Below are positions 45,073-54,178 of a stretch of 64,000 nucleotides of DNA, piece by piece. The DNA is taken from assembly GCF_036226505.1 (NCBI RefSeq), contig NZ_CP108484.1, positions 3,782,001-3,846,000 on the forward strand, given 5' to 3'. The first letter of the stretch is position 1. Each line of letters begins with the position of its first letter. Under the pieces are notes generated by a model. It was given only the letters and a program-made list of their open reading frames with translations. It did not search any database and was not told the origin of the DNA. This stretch comes from Kitasatospora sp. NBC_01246 (lineage in GTDB: Bacteria > Actinomycetota > Actinomycetes > Streptomycetales > Streptomycetaceae). The position numbers and the translations under genes are program-made.

Positions 45073-46674
45073 ATGACGGTTGTGCATGAGGCGCCGGTCG
45101 GCGACGAGATCCCCGAGATCGCGGCCGACGCCCACGGGCGGGTCGCCGAGCTGCACGAACTGCGCGACCAGGTCCGCCGCGGCCCGAGCGAGAAGGCCAC
45201 CGAGGCCCAGCACGCCAAGGGCAAGCTGACCGCACGCGAGCGCATCGAGCTGCTGCTCGACGAGGGCTCGTTCCGCGAGGTGGAGCCGCTGCGCCGGCAC
45301 CGCGCCCAGGGCTTCGGCCTGGAGGCCAAGAAGCCGCACACCGACGGCGTGGTCGTCGGCTGGGGCACCGTGCACGGGCGGACCGTCTTCACCTACGCCC
45401 ACGACTTCCGGATCTTCGGCGGCGCCCTGGGCGAGGCCCACGCGCAGAAGATCCACAAGATCATGGACATGGCCATCGCGGCCGGTGCCCCGCTGGTCTC
45501 GCTGAACGACGGCGCCGGCGCCCGCATCCAGGAGGGCGTCACCGCCCTGGCCGGCTACGGCGGCATCTTCCAGCGCAACACCCGGGCCTCCGGGGTCATC
45601 CCGCAGATCTCGGTGATGCTCGGCCCGTGCGCCGGCGGCGCCGCGTACTCCCCGGCCCTGACCGACTTCATCTTCATGGTCCGCGAGACCTCGCAGATGT
45701 TCATCACCGGCCCGGACGTGGTCCAGGCGGTGACCGGCGAGAAGATCACCCAGAACGGTCTCGGCGGCGCCGACGTCCACTCCGCGGTCTCCGGCGTCTC
45801 GCACTTCGCGTACGACGACGAGCAGTCCTGCATCGAGGAGGTCCGCTACCTCCTCTCGCTGCTGCCGCAGAACAACCGCGAGATGCCGCCGACGGTCGTC
45901 AGCGACGACCCGGTGGACCGCCGCAACGACGTGCTGCTCGACCTGGTGCCGGCCGACGGCAACCGCCCGTACGACATGCGCAAGGTGATCGAGGAGATCG
46001 TCGACCACGGCGAGTACCTGGAGGTCCACGAGCGCTGGGCCACCAACGTGCTCTGCGTGCTCGCCCGGATCGACGGCCACGTCACCGGCATCATCGCCAA
46101 CCAGCCCCAGTCGCTGGCCGGCGTGCTGGACATCAACGCGAGCGAGAAGGCCGCGCGCTTCGTCCAGATGTGCGACGCCTTCAACATCCCGCTGGTCACC
46201 ATGCTCGACGTGCCCGGCTTCCTGCCCGGCGTCGACCAGGAGCACGACGGCATCATCCGGCACGGCGCCAAGCTCCTCTACGCCTACTGCAACGCCACCG
46301 TGCCGCGCATCCAGCTCATCCTGCGCAAGGCCTACGGCGGCGCGTACATCGTGATGGACTCCCGCTCGATCGGCGCGGACCTCTCGTTCGCCTGGCCGAC
46401 CAACGAGATCGCCGTCATGGGCGCCGAGGGCGCCGCCAACGTGATCTTCCGCCGGGACATCAACGGCGCCGAGGACCCCGAGGCGATGCGGGCGCAGAAG
46501 ATCAAGGAATACAAGAACGAACTGATGCACCCGTACTACGCGGCCGAGCGCGGCCTCGTGGACGACGTCATCGACCCGGCCGAGACCCGCCAGGTCCTGG
46601 CCTCCTCGCTGGCCATGCTGCGGACGAAGCACGCGGACCTGCCGTCCCGTAAGCACGGCAACCCGCCGATGTAG
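45073..46674 (+). CDS. pccB: Acyl-CoA (propionyl-CoA) carboxylase beta subunit
   Basis: Carboxyltransferase subunit, 533 aa, which moves CO2 from biotin to acyl-CoA to make methylmalonyl- or malonyl-CoA, the building blocks for polyketides. The crotonase-like halves are visible: APLVSLNDGAGARIQEGV and GGIFQRNTRASGVIPQIS in the N-half, and LDVPGFLPGVDQEHDGIIRHGAKLLYAY in the C-half, each cut short here. ATG 45073 with GGAG upstream was preferred over a TTG. The epsilon subunit gene follows 60 bp later. Confidence 0.93.
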   Translation: MTVVHEAPVGDEIPEIAADAHGRVAELHELRDQVRRGPSEKATEAQHAKGKLTARERIELLLDEGSFREVEPLRRHRAQGFGLEAKKPHTDGVVVGWGTVHGRTVFTYAHDFRIFGGALGEAHAQKIHKIMDMAIAAGAPLVSLNDGAGARIQEGVTALAGYGGIFQRNTRASGVIPQISVMLGPCAGGAAYSPALTDFIFMVRETSQMFITGPDVVQAVTGEKITQNGLGGADVHSAVSGVSHFAYDDEQSCIEEVRYLLSLLPQNNREMPPTVVSDDPVDRRNDVLLDLVPADGNRPYDMRKVIEEIVDHGEYLEVHERWATNVLCVLARIDGHVTGIIANQPQSLAGVLDINASEKAARFVQMCDAFNIPLVTMLDVPGFLPGVDQEHDGIIRHGAKLLYAYCNATVPRIQLILRKAYGGAYIVMDSRSIGADLSFAWPTNEIAVMGAEGAANVIFRRDINGAEDPEAMRAQKIKEYKNELMHPYYAAERGLVDDVIDPAETRQVLASSLAMLRTKHADLPSRKHGNPPM

Positions 46675-46734
46675 CACCGCGGTTACCACGCCACCGACCA
46701 CACACCACACTTGCGCCGGGGGAGAAACCGAATC

Positions 46735-46947
46735 ATGACCGCTTCCGCCGAACCTCTCGTCCGTATCGTCCGCGGCTCCCTCGACGACGAGGAACTCGCC
46801 GCCCTGACCGCCGTCCTGCTGGCCCGCGCCGCGGCCGCCCAGCAGGCCGCGGCCGCCGCCGCCCCGATCGAGCCGATCGCCAGCTGGCAGCGCCTGGAGC
46901 GCCGCCCGGCGTACTACTCGCCGGTCAGCTGGCAGCAGGCCGCCTGA
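46735..46947 (+). CDS. Acyl-CoA carboxylase epsilon subunit
   Basis: 70 aa. The pattern PLVRIVRGSLDDEELAALTAVL and the C-terminal aromatic segment WQRLERRPAYYSPVSWQ match the small epsilon subunits that bind actinobacterial acyl-CoA carboxylase beta proteins. The middle is an Ala-rich helix. GGGGAGA precedes the ATG at 46735. Same operon as the beta gene. Confidence 0.88.
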   Translation: MTASAEPLVRIVRGSLDDEELAALTAVLLARAAAAQQAAAAAAPIEPIASWQRLERRPAYYSPVSWQQAA

Positions 46948-46964
46948 CGGCCCGACACGCCCGC

Positions 46965-47003
46965 CCGACGGCCGGCCACCCTCCCCGGGTGGCCGGCCGT
47001 CGG
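46965..47003. terminator. Hairpin terminator after the carboxylase operon
   Basis: Perfect 17-bp arms with the 5-base loop TCCCC (left arm begins CCGACGGCCGG). It separates the carboxylase operon from the butyrolactone locus. Confidence 0.8.
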
Positions 47004-47092
47004 CGTACCGGGGCCCCGCTCACCGGGCGTCCCGGCCCGGACGGACCCGTCCCGGCCCCGGACGGTCCCGGTCGGGCCCGGGGCGGCTCGGT

Positions 47093-47116
47093 AGAATACC
47101 TACTGGACGGTATGTG
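47093..47116. promoter_or_regulatory. ARE-like box at the receptor gene promoter
   Basis: ATACC at 47096-47100 and GGTAT at 47109-47113 form an inverted repeat with eight bases between; GGTATGTG continues the ARE half-site pattern. A -10-like TAGAAT (47092-47097) overlaps it, so binding of the receptor would shut its own promoter. Confidence 0.65.
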
Positions 47117-47184
47117 ATCTCCGCGCCGTCTCGGCCCTAGGATCAGCCGCTGCCGGAGCGTGCGAACTACCCAGGGAGGCTGCG

Positions 47185-47808
47185 ATGGCCAGGCAGGCCC
47201 GGGCACTGGCGACCCGCCAGGCGGTGCTCCTCGCCGCGGCCGAAGTCTTCGACGAACGCGGCTACGCCGCGGCCACCATGGCGGACATCCTGGAGCGGGC
47301 CGGCGTCACCAAGGGGGCGCTGTACTTCCACTTCCACTCCAAGGAGGAGCTGGCGCTGGCCGTGATCGAGGGCCAGGCCGACTGGCTCGCCACCTGGCGG
47401 CCGACCTCCGACAGCCCGGTGCAGACCCTGATCGACCTGGGGTACGCCTTCGCCCACGCCCTGCTGGACGATCCGCTGGTGCGCGGCAGCATCCGGCTGA
47501 CGATCGAGCACGGCAGCTTCACCCAGCCGCAGATCGAGGCCTACCAGGGCTGGTCGGACGCGGCACGCGCGCTGCTGGAGCAGGCCCGGGAGGCCGGCGA
47601 CCTGCACCCGGGCCTGGACGTCGCGGCGGCGGCCGGGGTGATCACCGGGGCGGTGACCGGGATCCAGCTGAGCTCCCAGGTGCTGGCCGGCCGCCGGGAC
47701 CTCCTCCAGCGGATGACCGACCTCTGGACGCTGCTGCTGCCGGGCCTGGTCCAGCCGCACGCGCTCGCCCGGCTCAGCGTGGCCGAGCGGGGCGCGGGCG
47801 GCGGCTGA
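47185..47808 (+). CDS. ScbR/ArpA-type gamma-butyrolactone receptor (TetR family)
   Basis: 207 aa. The N-terminal TetR domain shows LLAAAEVFDERGYAAATMAD and GVTKGALYFHFHSKEELA, the pattern of A-factor receptors. The C-terminal domain has family traits: LIDLGYAFAHALLDDPLVR and IRLTIEHGSF. It probably represses its own gene and nearby genes until the butyrolactone binds. An ARE-like box overlaps its promoter, and an AfsA-type synthase is encoded 1 kb away. Confidence 0.88.
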   Translation: MARQARALATRQAVLLAAAEVFDERGYAAATMADILERAGVTKGALYFHFHSKEELALAVIEGQADWLATWRPTSDSPVQTLIDLGYAFAHALLDDPLVRGSIRLTIEHGSFTQPQIEAYQGWSDAARALLEQAREAGDLHPGLDVAAAAGVITGAVTGIQLSSQVLAGRRDLLQRMTDLWTLLLPGLVQPHALARLSVAERGAGGG

Positions 47809-47856
47809 TCCGGCGGGGGCCGGTCCGGCGGCGGCCGCCGATCGCGGGGTGCGGCG

Positions 47857-48462
47857 CTACGGCGCGCAGGTCCGGTAGGCGGCGCAGCGGTCCCCCGGGA
47901 CCAGCGCGGGCAGCGCCGCTCCCCACAGGCTCCGCACCGCCTCCGGGCGGAGCCGGTCGGCGTCCTCGGGGGCGAGCAGCACCAGCCCCGCCGCCAGGGT
48001 GGTGAGCAGTTCGGCGGCCGGGCGCGGGTCCAGCCCCGGGCGCAGCTCGCCGGCCGCCGCCGCGCGCTCCAGCAGCCGCCGGACCACGGCGGTCAGGCTG
48101 TGCCAGGCGTCCGAGCCGCCCCGGGCGCCCTGGCCGAGCTGGACTCCGGCCCGGACCACGACGTCCTCGCGGAGCAGCCGGGCCAGTTCGTGCGTGAAGT
48201 CGATCAGGCCCTGGAGGGCCGGTCCGCCACCGCGCAGGGCGCGGAGCGCGGCCGAGCCGATCTCGCGCCCGGCCGCGGCCCGGACGCCGTCGGCGAGTGC
48301 CTGCTTGGAGACGAAGTGGAAGTAGAGCGCGCCCTTGCTGACGCCCGCCCGGCGGCTGATGTCGATCAGGCTGGCGGACTCGAACCCCGCGTCCGCGAAG
48401 GTGACCGCCGCGGCGAGCAGGACGGCCTGCCTGGTCCGACCCGCGCGTTCCTGCTTGACCAC
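47857..48462 (-). CDS. Second receptor-type TetR regulator (pseudo-receptor-like)
   Basis: 201 aa, same family as the neighbour: LLAAAVTFADAGFESASLID followed by GVSKGALYFHFVSKQALADG. The ligand domain diverges more, and its end is rich in Arg, Cys and Ala. Such second receptors often bind antibiotics or not at all and act as late regulators (pseudo-receptors). It is convergent with the first receptor gene (48-bp gap), and an ARE-like box lies about 105 bp upstream of its GTG start. Confidence 0.85.
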   Translation of the reverse strand: MVKQERAGRTRQAVLLAAAVTFADAGFESASLIDISRRAGVSKGALYFHFVSKQALADGVRAAAGREIGSAALRALRGGGPALQGLIDFTHELARLLREDVVVRAGVQLGQGARGGSDAWHSLTAVVRRLLERAAAAGELRPGLDPRPAAELLTTLAAGLVLLAPEDADRLRPEAVRSLWGAALPALVPGDRCAAYRTCAP

Positions 48463-48811
48463 TCGGCCCCTCCGGCCTCGGCGCCGGCGAGATCGCGGCT
48501 CGCCCGGCTGCTCTCAGGGCGTCGTCGTCGATGGTGCGACGCCTCGCATGCGGACGGGCCATCCCAAACCGCATGGTTGGTATCTAATCTAGCCCCTCGC
48601 TCGACGCCGCCGTCCAGGGGGGATCGGCGCCCGTCCGGGGCGCGGACTACTCCCCTCGGCACGTTCCCGCAGTCCAGCCCGCGGGTACCGTGATCACGCG
48701 GAGTGCTCGGCAGCGACGACCCCGCCAGTAGTGCGCAAACCGGGTGGTCTGTATGTTTTACCGAGGCCGTCTGCGCGGCCGGTCGGCCGAGACCCGGGAG
48801 TGGGGCCAGTC
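48463..48811. promoter_or_regulatory. Divergent control region of the butyrolactone locus
   Basis: 349 bp between the second receptor gene and the synthase gene. Two ARE-like boxes lie inside: CCAAACCGCATGGTTGG at 48564-48580, nearer the receptor gene, and AAACCGGGTGGTCTGTATG near 48737-48755, nearer the synthase. The stretch around the first box is AT-rich for this genome. No further gene is seen. Confidence 0.6.
48737..48758. promoter_or_regulatory. ARE-like box upstream of the AfsA-type synthase gene
   Basis: AAAC and GTTT form the ends of an imperfect 22-bp inverted repeat that contains GGTCTGTATGTTT, close to the ARE consensus half. It lies 54 bp before the synthase ATG, where a receptor could block its promoter. 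Confidence 0.65.
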
Positions 48812-49864
48812 ATGCCATTGATCGTAGATCCGGACGCCGGCATCCCCTATGCCCACCCCGGTCCCGGCTACGACTTCCACGAGCGGACCGTCTCCCGGCA
48901 CCTGGTCCACCGCTCCTGCGTCTCCGACGTCCTCATCACGGGCTGGCAGTCGGCCGGCCCCTACGACTTCCTGCTGGGCGCCCAATGGCCGCGGCTGCAC
49001 GGCTTCTACCGGCTGCCGGACGACCGGCACCACGACCCGCTGCTGATGGCCGAGACCGTCCGCCAGGCCGGTCTGCTGATCGGCCACGTCGGCTTCGGCG
49101 TGCCGCGCGGCCACCACTTCACGCTGGACGAACTCTGCTTCACGCTCGGCCCGGCCGGGCTGGACGGGCTCGCCGTGGGCGCCGGACCGGCCTCGCTGAT
49201 GCTCAAGGTCGGCTGCCAGGACGTCCGGATGCGGCACGGCCGACCGGCCTCGCTGCGGGTGCACGTCGAGGTCGAGCGGGACGGCCGTCCGGTCGGCCAC
49301 GGCTCCGGAGAGCTACGAGTGCACTCCCCCGCCGCCTACGCCCGGCTGCGCGGTCCGGGGCCCCGGCCGGTGCCTTCCCGACTGTCCGGCGCGCCCTCGA
49401 TGCGGGCCGCGGCGCTGTCCGCGCCGACCGCGCCCGAACTCGTCGGCCGCGAGCGGTCCGCCGACGTGGTGCTCGGCGCGTCCCCCGCGCCGGACAGCTG
49501 GCTGCTGCGGGTGGACCCCGGCCACCCGGTGCTGTTCGACCCGGCGGCTGACCACGTCCCCGGGATGCTGGTGCTGGAGGCCGCCCGGCAGGCCGCCCAG
49601 CGGCTGCGGCACCCCGAGCCGGTGGTGCCGGTCGAGCTGCTGTCCTCGTTCGACCGCCTCATCGAGCTGGACCGGCCCTGCCTGGTGCGGGCCGTCCGGG
49701 AGAGCGGCGCGGACGGCCGGCGGGTACCGGTCCGGGTCCAGCTGGTCCAGGACGGCCGGACGGCGGCCGAGTGCCGGCTGCTGACCGAGCCGGCCCGGCA
49801 GGAGGCCCGGGACACCCGCCCCGCCGGCTCCGGACGCGCGAGGGGCCTGCCGCTCGCCAGCTGA
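48812..49864 (+). CDS. AfsA/ScbA family gamma-butyrolactone synthase
   Basis: 350 aa with two AfsA-type hotdog domains (about 20-170 and 200-335). The N-terminal VSRHLVHRSCVSDVLITGW and the C-terminal VDPGHPVLFDPAADHVPGM segments match the two conserved blocks of A-factor synthases. They join a beta-ketoacyl-ACP chain to dihydroxyacetone phosphate to make the butyrolactone skeleton. A reductase gene (BprA-like) is not adjacent. An ARE-like box upstream and two receptor genes make this a self-contained quorum-sensing locus. Confidence 0.9.
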   Translation: MPLIVDPDAGIPYAHPGPGYDFHERTVSRHLVHRSCVSDVLITGWQSAGPYDFLLGAQWPRLHGFYRLPDDRHHDPLLMAETVRQAGLLIGHVGFGVPRGHHFTLDELCFTLGPAGLDGLAVGAGPASLMLKVGCQDVRMRHGRPASLRVHVEVERDGRPVGHGSGELRVHSPAAYARLRGPGPRPVPSRLSGAPSMRAAALSAPTAPELVGRERSADVVLGASPAPDSWLLRVDPGHPVLFDPAADHVPGMLVLEAARQAAQRLRHPEPVVPVELLSSFDRLIELDRPCLVRAVRESGADGRRVPVRVQLVQDGRTAAECRLLTEPARQEARDTRPAGSGRARGLPLAS

Positions 49865-49910
49865 CCCCGGACCGGTGTCCGGGGCCGGCGGGCGGCCGGC
49901 AGGCCCCTCG
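49839..49910. terminator. Long hairpin over the synthase stop codon
   Basis: CGAGGGGCCTGCCG at 49839-49852 and its complement at 49897-49910 form 14-bp perfect arms that enclose the stop codon and a smaller stem. It ends transcription from both sides of the convergent pair. Confidence 0.6.
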
Positions 49911-49919
49911 TCCGCACCC

Positions 49920-50324
49920 TCAGGCGGCCACCAGCGCCGCGGGGCGGCCGGCGTGCATCACGCTGAGGTTGGCGGCCAGCCTGGTCGGGTCCTGGGCCAG
50001 CCAGAGCCGCAGCGCGGCGCCCAGCATGGCGCTGGCCGAGCCGATCCGCACCTGCGTCACCTGGGCGATCCGGGCCGCCCCCGGCACCAGCAGATCGGCC
50101 AGCGGCGTCGGCAGCCAGACGGTCAGCGCGCACGGCGCGGGGGCCGTCAGGGCGCCCAGCAGCCGGTAGGCGTCCGCCTGCGAGCTGAGCGTCGGAATGA
50201 TGTCCAGCAGGCCGTCGGCCACGACCTCGGACACGTCGCTGCGGTGCCCCTGGGCGAGTCTGCGGAGCAGCGTGCGCTCGGCGGCGGTGATTCGGACGGT
50301 CAGCATGACCTCGTCGCACTCCAT
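49920..50324 (-). CDS. Hypothetical protein with RHH-like N-terminus
   Basis: 134 aa, not recognised. The first 45 residues (LTVRITAAERTLLRRLAQGH, then SDVSEVVADGLLDII) look like a ribbon-helix-helix or a CopG-like fold. The rest is hydrophobic and Ala/Leu-rich without clear membrane helices. AGGAGG lies ten bases before the ATG. It sits between the butyrolactone locus and the ccsB gene. Confidence 0.55.
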   Translation of the reverse strand: MECDEVMLTVRITAAERTLLRRLAQGHRSDVSEVVADGLLDIIPTLSSQADAYRLLGALTAPAPCALTVWLPTPLADLLVPGAARIAQVTQVRIGSASAMLGAALRLWLAQDPTRLAANLSVMHAGRPAALVAA

Positions 50325-50447
50325 TGCGCGATTTCCTCCTCGGTTCCTCCCCGTGCCGGACCGGGTGGCCGGCACGAACTACCCCTGTCGCACCACGGCC
50401 CGGCTTCCTTGGTCGGAGCGCCGGGCCGGTGGGTGGTGCAGCCCCGG

Positions 50448-51581
50448 TCAGAGCCCCGCGTACGAGTGCTTGCCGGTGACGAAGATGTTCACGCCGTAGT
50501 AGTTGAACAGGTAGCAGGCGAAGGCCAGCACCGCGAGGTACGCGGCCTTGCGGCCCCGCCAGCCCGCCGTGGCGCGGGCGTGCAGGTAGCAGGCGTAGGC
50601 GACCCAGGTGATGAACGACCAGGTCTCCTTCGGGTCCCACTCCCAGTACTTGCCCCAGGCGGCCTCGGCCCAGATCGCGCCCGCGATGATGGTGAAGGTC
50701 CAGAGCGGGAAGACCAGGGCGTTGATCCGGTAGGACAGCTTGTCGAGCGTGGAGGCGGCGGGCAGCCGGCGCCAGATCGACGGCGAGGTGCCGAGCGGGC
50801 CCTTGGCCAGGCCGGCCGCCATCCGCTTGTCGAAGGAGTCCTTGCCGAGGTACAGCAGGGTCGCGATGAACGCCGCGTACAGGGCGCCGCCGCAGATGAT
50901 CGCGGTGGAGACGTGGATCGCCAGCCAGTACGAGTGGAGCGCCGGGACGAGCTGCTCGGACTCGGTGTACAGCACCGAGACGGCGATGCCGAGGGTCAGC
51001 AGCACCGCCAGGGTGACCGGCAGGCCGAGCCAGCGGACCGGCTTCTTCGTGAGCAGCAGACCGAGGAAGGCCACCGTCATGGCGAGCGCGAAGGCGCAGG
51101 AGAACTCGTACATGTTGCCCCACGGCCAGCGTGAGACCGAGAGGCCGCGGGTGACCACGCCGCCCGCGTGCAGCATGGCGCCGAGCACCGTGAGCGAGAT
51201 CGCGATCCGGCCCGACAGGTCGGCCTTCTCGCTGGTGCCGGCCGCGCCCGGGCCGTCGACCTCGCCGTCGCCGCGCCCGCTGGTGACCACCGTCGCGCCC
51301 TCGCCCGCCAGCGCGGTGCGGGTGAGCGTGGTGGTGCCGCCGCCGGCCGAGGCGACCGTGACGGTCACCTTCTTGCCGCTCCCGGCCGCGGGCGCGGCCT
51401 CGGCGACGGTCTCGGCCAGGCCCGCCTGCGCGGACGAACGGACGGCGACGGCTCCCTTGGAGCCGAACGTCCACTCGAACATGTAGGCGAACATGGCGAT
51501 CAGGTAGACGGCCATGGCCGAGTAGATCAGCTTGTTGGACAGGTCGGCCAGCTGTGGGTCGACCGCCGAGGCGAGATGCAC
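50448..51581 (-). CDS. ccsB: Cytochrome c biogenesis protein CcsB (haem exporter, System II)
   Basis: Membrane protein, 377 aa, about eight helices, working with ResB/Ccs1 to bring haem to apocytochrome c outside the membrane. The WWD-type tryptophan-rich loop GKYWEWDPKETWSFITW and conserved His residues are present. A Ser/Gly/Ala-rich cytoplasmic loop lies at about 55-115. GTG start, three bases after the resB stop. It belongs to the resA-ccdA-resB-ccsB operon. Confidence 0.92.
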   Translation of the reverse strand: MHLASAVDPQLADLSNKLIYSAMAVYLIAMFAYMFEWTFGSKGAVAVRSSAQAGLAETVAEAAPAAGSGKKVTVTVASAGGGTTTLTRTALAGEGATVVTSGRGDGEVDGPGAAGTSEKADLSGRIAISLTVLGAMLHAGGVVTRGLSVSRWPWGNMYEFSCAFALAMTVAFLGLLLTKKPVRWLGLPVTLAVLLTLGIAVSVLYTESEQLVPALHSYWLAIHVSTAIICGGALYAAFIATLLYLGKDSFDKRMAAGLAKGPLGTSPSIWRRLPAASTLDKLSYRINALVFPLWTFTIIAGAIWAEAAWGKYWEWDPKETWSFITWVAYACYLHARATAGWRGRKAAYLAVLAFACYLFNYYGVNIFVTGKHSYAGL

Positions 51582-51584
51582 CGT

Positions 51585-53402
51585 CTACTCCTTGGAGTTC
51601 TGGTCGGCAGGGACTGCGGGGTCTGCGGGTGCCGAGGGCTCGGGGGCCGCTGCGGCCCCGTCGGGCCCGGCGGGCTCGGCGGGTTGATCGGGCTCGGCGG
51701 CCTCGACGGCCCCGGCGGGTTCATCCGGCCGGTGGGGACCGGTCGCGCCGGAGTCCGGCTCGTCGGCCGCCGGAGCGTCGTCCTGGAGGTCGACCGCCAG
51801 CTCGGCCAGCTCCTCGGCGGTCTTCGCCGACTCGCTGCGGCCCAGCCCGGCCAGCTCGACCAGGGTGCCGCCGCCGGGCAGCGCCACCGCGCGCACCCAG
51901 ATCCGCCGGCGCTGCACGAAGAGCGAGCCGATCAGGCCGAGGATCGCCAGCACGCCGCCGGTCAGGGCGATCGCGTTGCCCGGGCGGTGCGAGACGTTGA
52001 AGCTGGCCCACTGCTTGTAGCCCTCGAAGGTGACGCTGCCGTAGCCGTCCGGCAGGTCCCACGCCTGGCCCGGCTTCAGCCGGACCTTGGCGATCTTGCC
52101 GTCCTGCTGCAGCTGCGTCAGGTTCTTGGTGTTGAGCTGGTAGACGTTCTGCGGCAGGCCGGAGTCGGTGCCGAGGTCGCCCGCGAAGGCGTTCAGCACC
52201 AGCGCCGGGTCGGCGTCGCCGGGGAAGAGCGAGCGCGGACCGGTGTTGGCGTCGAAGGCCACCGGGGCGGTCGGCAGGAAGAAGCCGGAGAAGCCCATCT
52301 GGGTCCGCCTGCCGTCCTTCTCGCCGTAGTCGGAGACCTTGATGACGCCGGTGGAGGTCAGGTTGGGGTCCTGCGGCAGGAACGGCGTCGCACCGGTGTA
52401 GACCACCGTTCCGGCGGCGTTGCGCACGGTGACCACCGGGGCGTAGCCGTGGCCGATCAGGTAGACCTTGCTGCCGCCGATCTCCAGCGGGTGGTTGACC
52501 TCGATCGAGCCCTGCTTCAGCTTCGACGCGTCGCTGCCGGAGTAGTACTCGACGTTCGCGGTGAACTCCCGGGCGGCGCCGATCTGGTCGCCCTTGGTCT
52601 GGAAGCGCGAGGTGAAGTCGTTGAGCTTCAGGTAGAACGGGTCGAGGTCCTGGGAGCTGTAGAACCGCGAGCCGGTGAAGTCGTCGAGCTGGGTGATCGT
52701 GTTGGAGTAGCCCTCGCCGGCGACCATCAGCTTGCCGCCGGTGCCGCTGGCCAGGCTCGCCCAGGCGAAGCCGCCGAGCAGCGCGAACAGCGACAGGTGG
52801 AAGACCAGGTTGCCGACCTCGCGCAGGTAGCCCTTCTCGGCGGCCACCGCGCCGCCGGCCAGGTTCGCCCGGAACCGGCGGCGCCGCAGCAGCCGGTGCG
52901 CGGCGGCGTTCACCTCCCGGGCGTCCGCCTCGGTGCGCCAGGCCGCGTAGACCGGCATCCGGGTCAGGTTGCGCGGCGCGGCCGGCGGCTGGGCGCGCAG
53001 CACGCCGACGAACTGCCAGGTGCGCGGGACGATGCAGCCGGCCAGCGAGACGAACAGCAGGATGTAGATCGCCGAGAACCAGACCGAGCTGTAGACGTCG
53101 AACAGCTGGAGCTTCTGGTAGATCGGCGCGACCGTGGTGTGCCGGGCCTTCCAGGTCTCGACCTTGAACTCGTTCTGGCCGCTCTGCGGGATCAGCGAGC
53201 CCGGGATGGCGGCCAGCGAGAGCAGGAAGAGCAGGATCAGCGCGACCCGCATCGAGGTCAGCTGGCGCCACATCCAGCGCAGCCAGCCGAACGCCCCTAT
53301 CCCACCGGGGCCGTCCGACTCGACCGGGGCGCTGGTCAGCCGCTCGGCCGCGTCCTCGACCGCCTGGGGGGGCAGCTCGGTATCGGTCGTGGTCTTGCTC
53401 AC
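51585..53402 (-). CDS. resB: Cytochrome c biogenesis protein ResB/Ccs1
   Basis: 605 aa. Four membrane helices are placed as in Ccs1: two near 50-110, one near 190, and one near 480. A large outer domain lies between the third and the last. The final 95 residues are a disordered tail of Pro, Ala, Asp and Glu. GTG 53402 was chosen because the preceding frame belongs to ccdA. It works with CcsB as the haem-ligation module. Confidence 0.92.
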   Translation of the reverse strand: MSKTTTDTELPPQAVEDAAERLTSAPVESDGPGGIGAFGWLRWMWRQLTSMRVALILLFLLSLAAIPGSLIPQSGQNEFKVETWKARHTTVAPIYQKLQLFDVYSSVWFSAIYILLFVSLAGCIVPRTWQFVGVLRAQPPAAPRNLTRMPVYAAWRTEADAREVNAAAHRLLRRRRFRANLAGGAVAAEKGYLREVGNLVFHLSLFALLGGFAWASLASGTGGKLMVAGEGYSNTITQLDDFTGSRFYSSQDLDPFYLKLNDFTSRFQTKGDQIGAAREFTANVEYYSGSDASKLKQGSIEVNHPLEIGGSKVYLIGHGYAPVVTVRNAAGTVVYTGATPFLPQDPNLTSTGVIKVSDYGEKDGRRTQMGFSGFFLPTAPVAFDANTGPRSLFPGDADPALVLNAFAGDLGTDSGLPQNVYQLNTKNLTQLQQDGKIAKVRLKPGQAWDLPDGYGSVTFEGYKQWASFNVSHRPGNAIALTGGVLAILGLIGSLFVQRRRIWVRAVALPGGGTLVELAGLGRSESAKTAEELAELAVDLQDDAPAADEPDSGATGPHRPDEPAGAVEAAEPDQPAEPAGPDGAAAAPEPSAPADPAVPADQNSKE

Positions 53403-53404
53403 GG

Positions 53405-54178
53405 TCAGATTCCGATCTGGAAGTCGGCGGTCCAGGACTGCAGTTCGTTCACCATCGAGTCCCAGACCCCGGTGACGAGCAGCAGACCGACCGCGACGAG
53501 CATGCCGCCGCCGATCCGCATGACGAGCGGGTAGTGCCGCTTGACCCAGCCGAAGGCGCCCAGGGCCCGGCGGAAGGCCACCGCGGCCACGACGAACGGT
53601 ACGCCCAGGCCCAGGCAGTAGGCCGTCATCAGCAGCGCGGCGCGGCCGGCGTCGGCCTCGTTGAGCGCCAGGTTCTGGACGGCGGCCAGGGTCGGGCCGA
53701 GGCAGGGCGTCCAGCCGACGCCGAAGACCACGCCCAGCATCGGCGCGCCGAGCAGGCCGACCGCCGGGCGCCGGTGCGAGCGCACCTCGCGCATGCTCAG
53801 CCCGGGCACCAGGCCCATGAAGGCGAGGCCCATCACGATGGTCAGCGCGCCGAACACGATCGAGATGACCCGCCGGTGCTCCTGGAGGGTCGAGCCGAAG
53901 AAGCCGAACAGCGCGCCGGTGGAGACGAAGACGGCGGTGAAGCCGAGGATGAACAGCAGCACCCCGAGCAGCATCCGGCCGCGCCGGGCCCCGCGCGCGT
54001 CGGCGAGGTCGGCGGCCGAGAAGCCGGTGACGTAGGAGAGGTAACCGGGCACCAGCGGCAGCACGCACGGCGAGAAGAACGACGCCAGACCGGCCACCAG
54101 CGCGATCGGCGCGGCCACCAGCAGCGCCCCGCTCTGGATGGTCCCGGTGGTGTCGGCGAGCTGGGCCGCGGCACTCAC
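53405..54178 (-). CDS. ccdA: CcdA-type thiol-disulfide electron carrier
   Basis: 257 aa, six membrane helices. The two conserved cysteines are in FFSPCVLPLVPGY and GWTPCLGPTL. It passes electrons from cytoplasmic thioredoxin to the outside TlpA-type protein to keep apocytochrome cysteines reduced. Its GTG overlaps the stop of the TlpA-type gene (GTGA). Confidence 0.94.
   Translation of the reverse strand: MSAAAQLADTTGTIQSGALLVAAPIALVAGLASFFSPCVLPLVPGYLSYVTGFSAADLADARGARRGRMLLGVLLFILGFTAVFVSTGALFGFFGSTLQEHRRVISIVFGALTIVMGLAFMGLVPGLSMREVRSHRRPAVGLLGAPMLGVVFGVGWTPCLGPTLAAVQNLALNEADAGRAALLMTAYCLGLGVPFVVAAVAFRRALGAFGWVKRHYPLVMRIGGGMLVAVGLLLVTGVWDSMVNELQSWTADFQIGI

Noticed and set aside
49336..51474. 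A long minus-strand frame across the ScbA-like and CcsB genes
   Set aside because: It is out of frame with the recognised genes on both strands and has no recognisable sequence.
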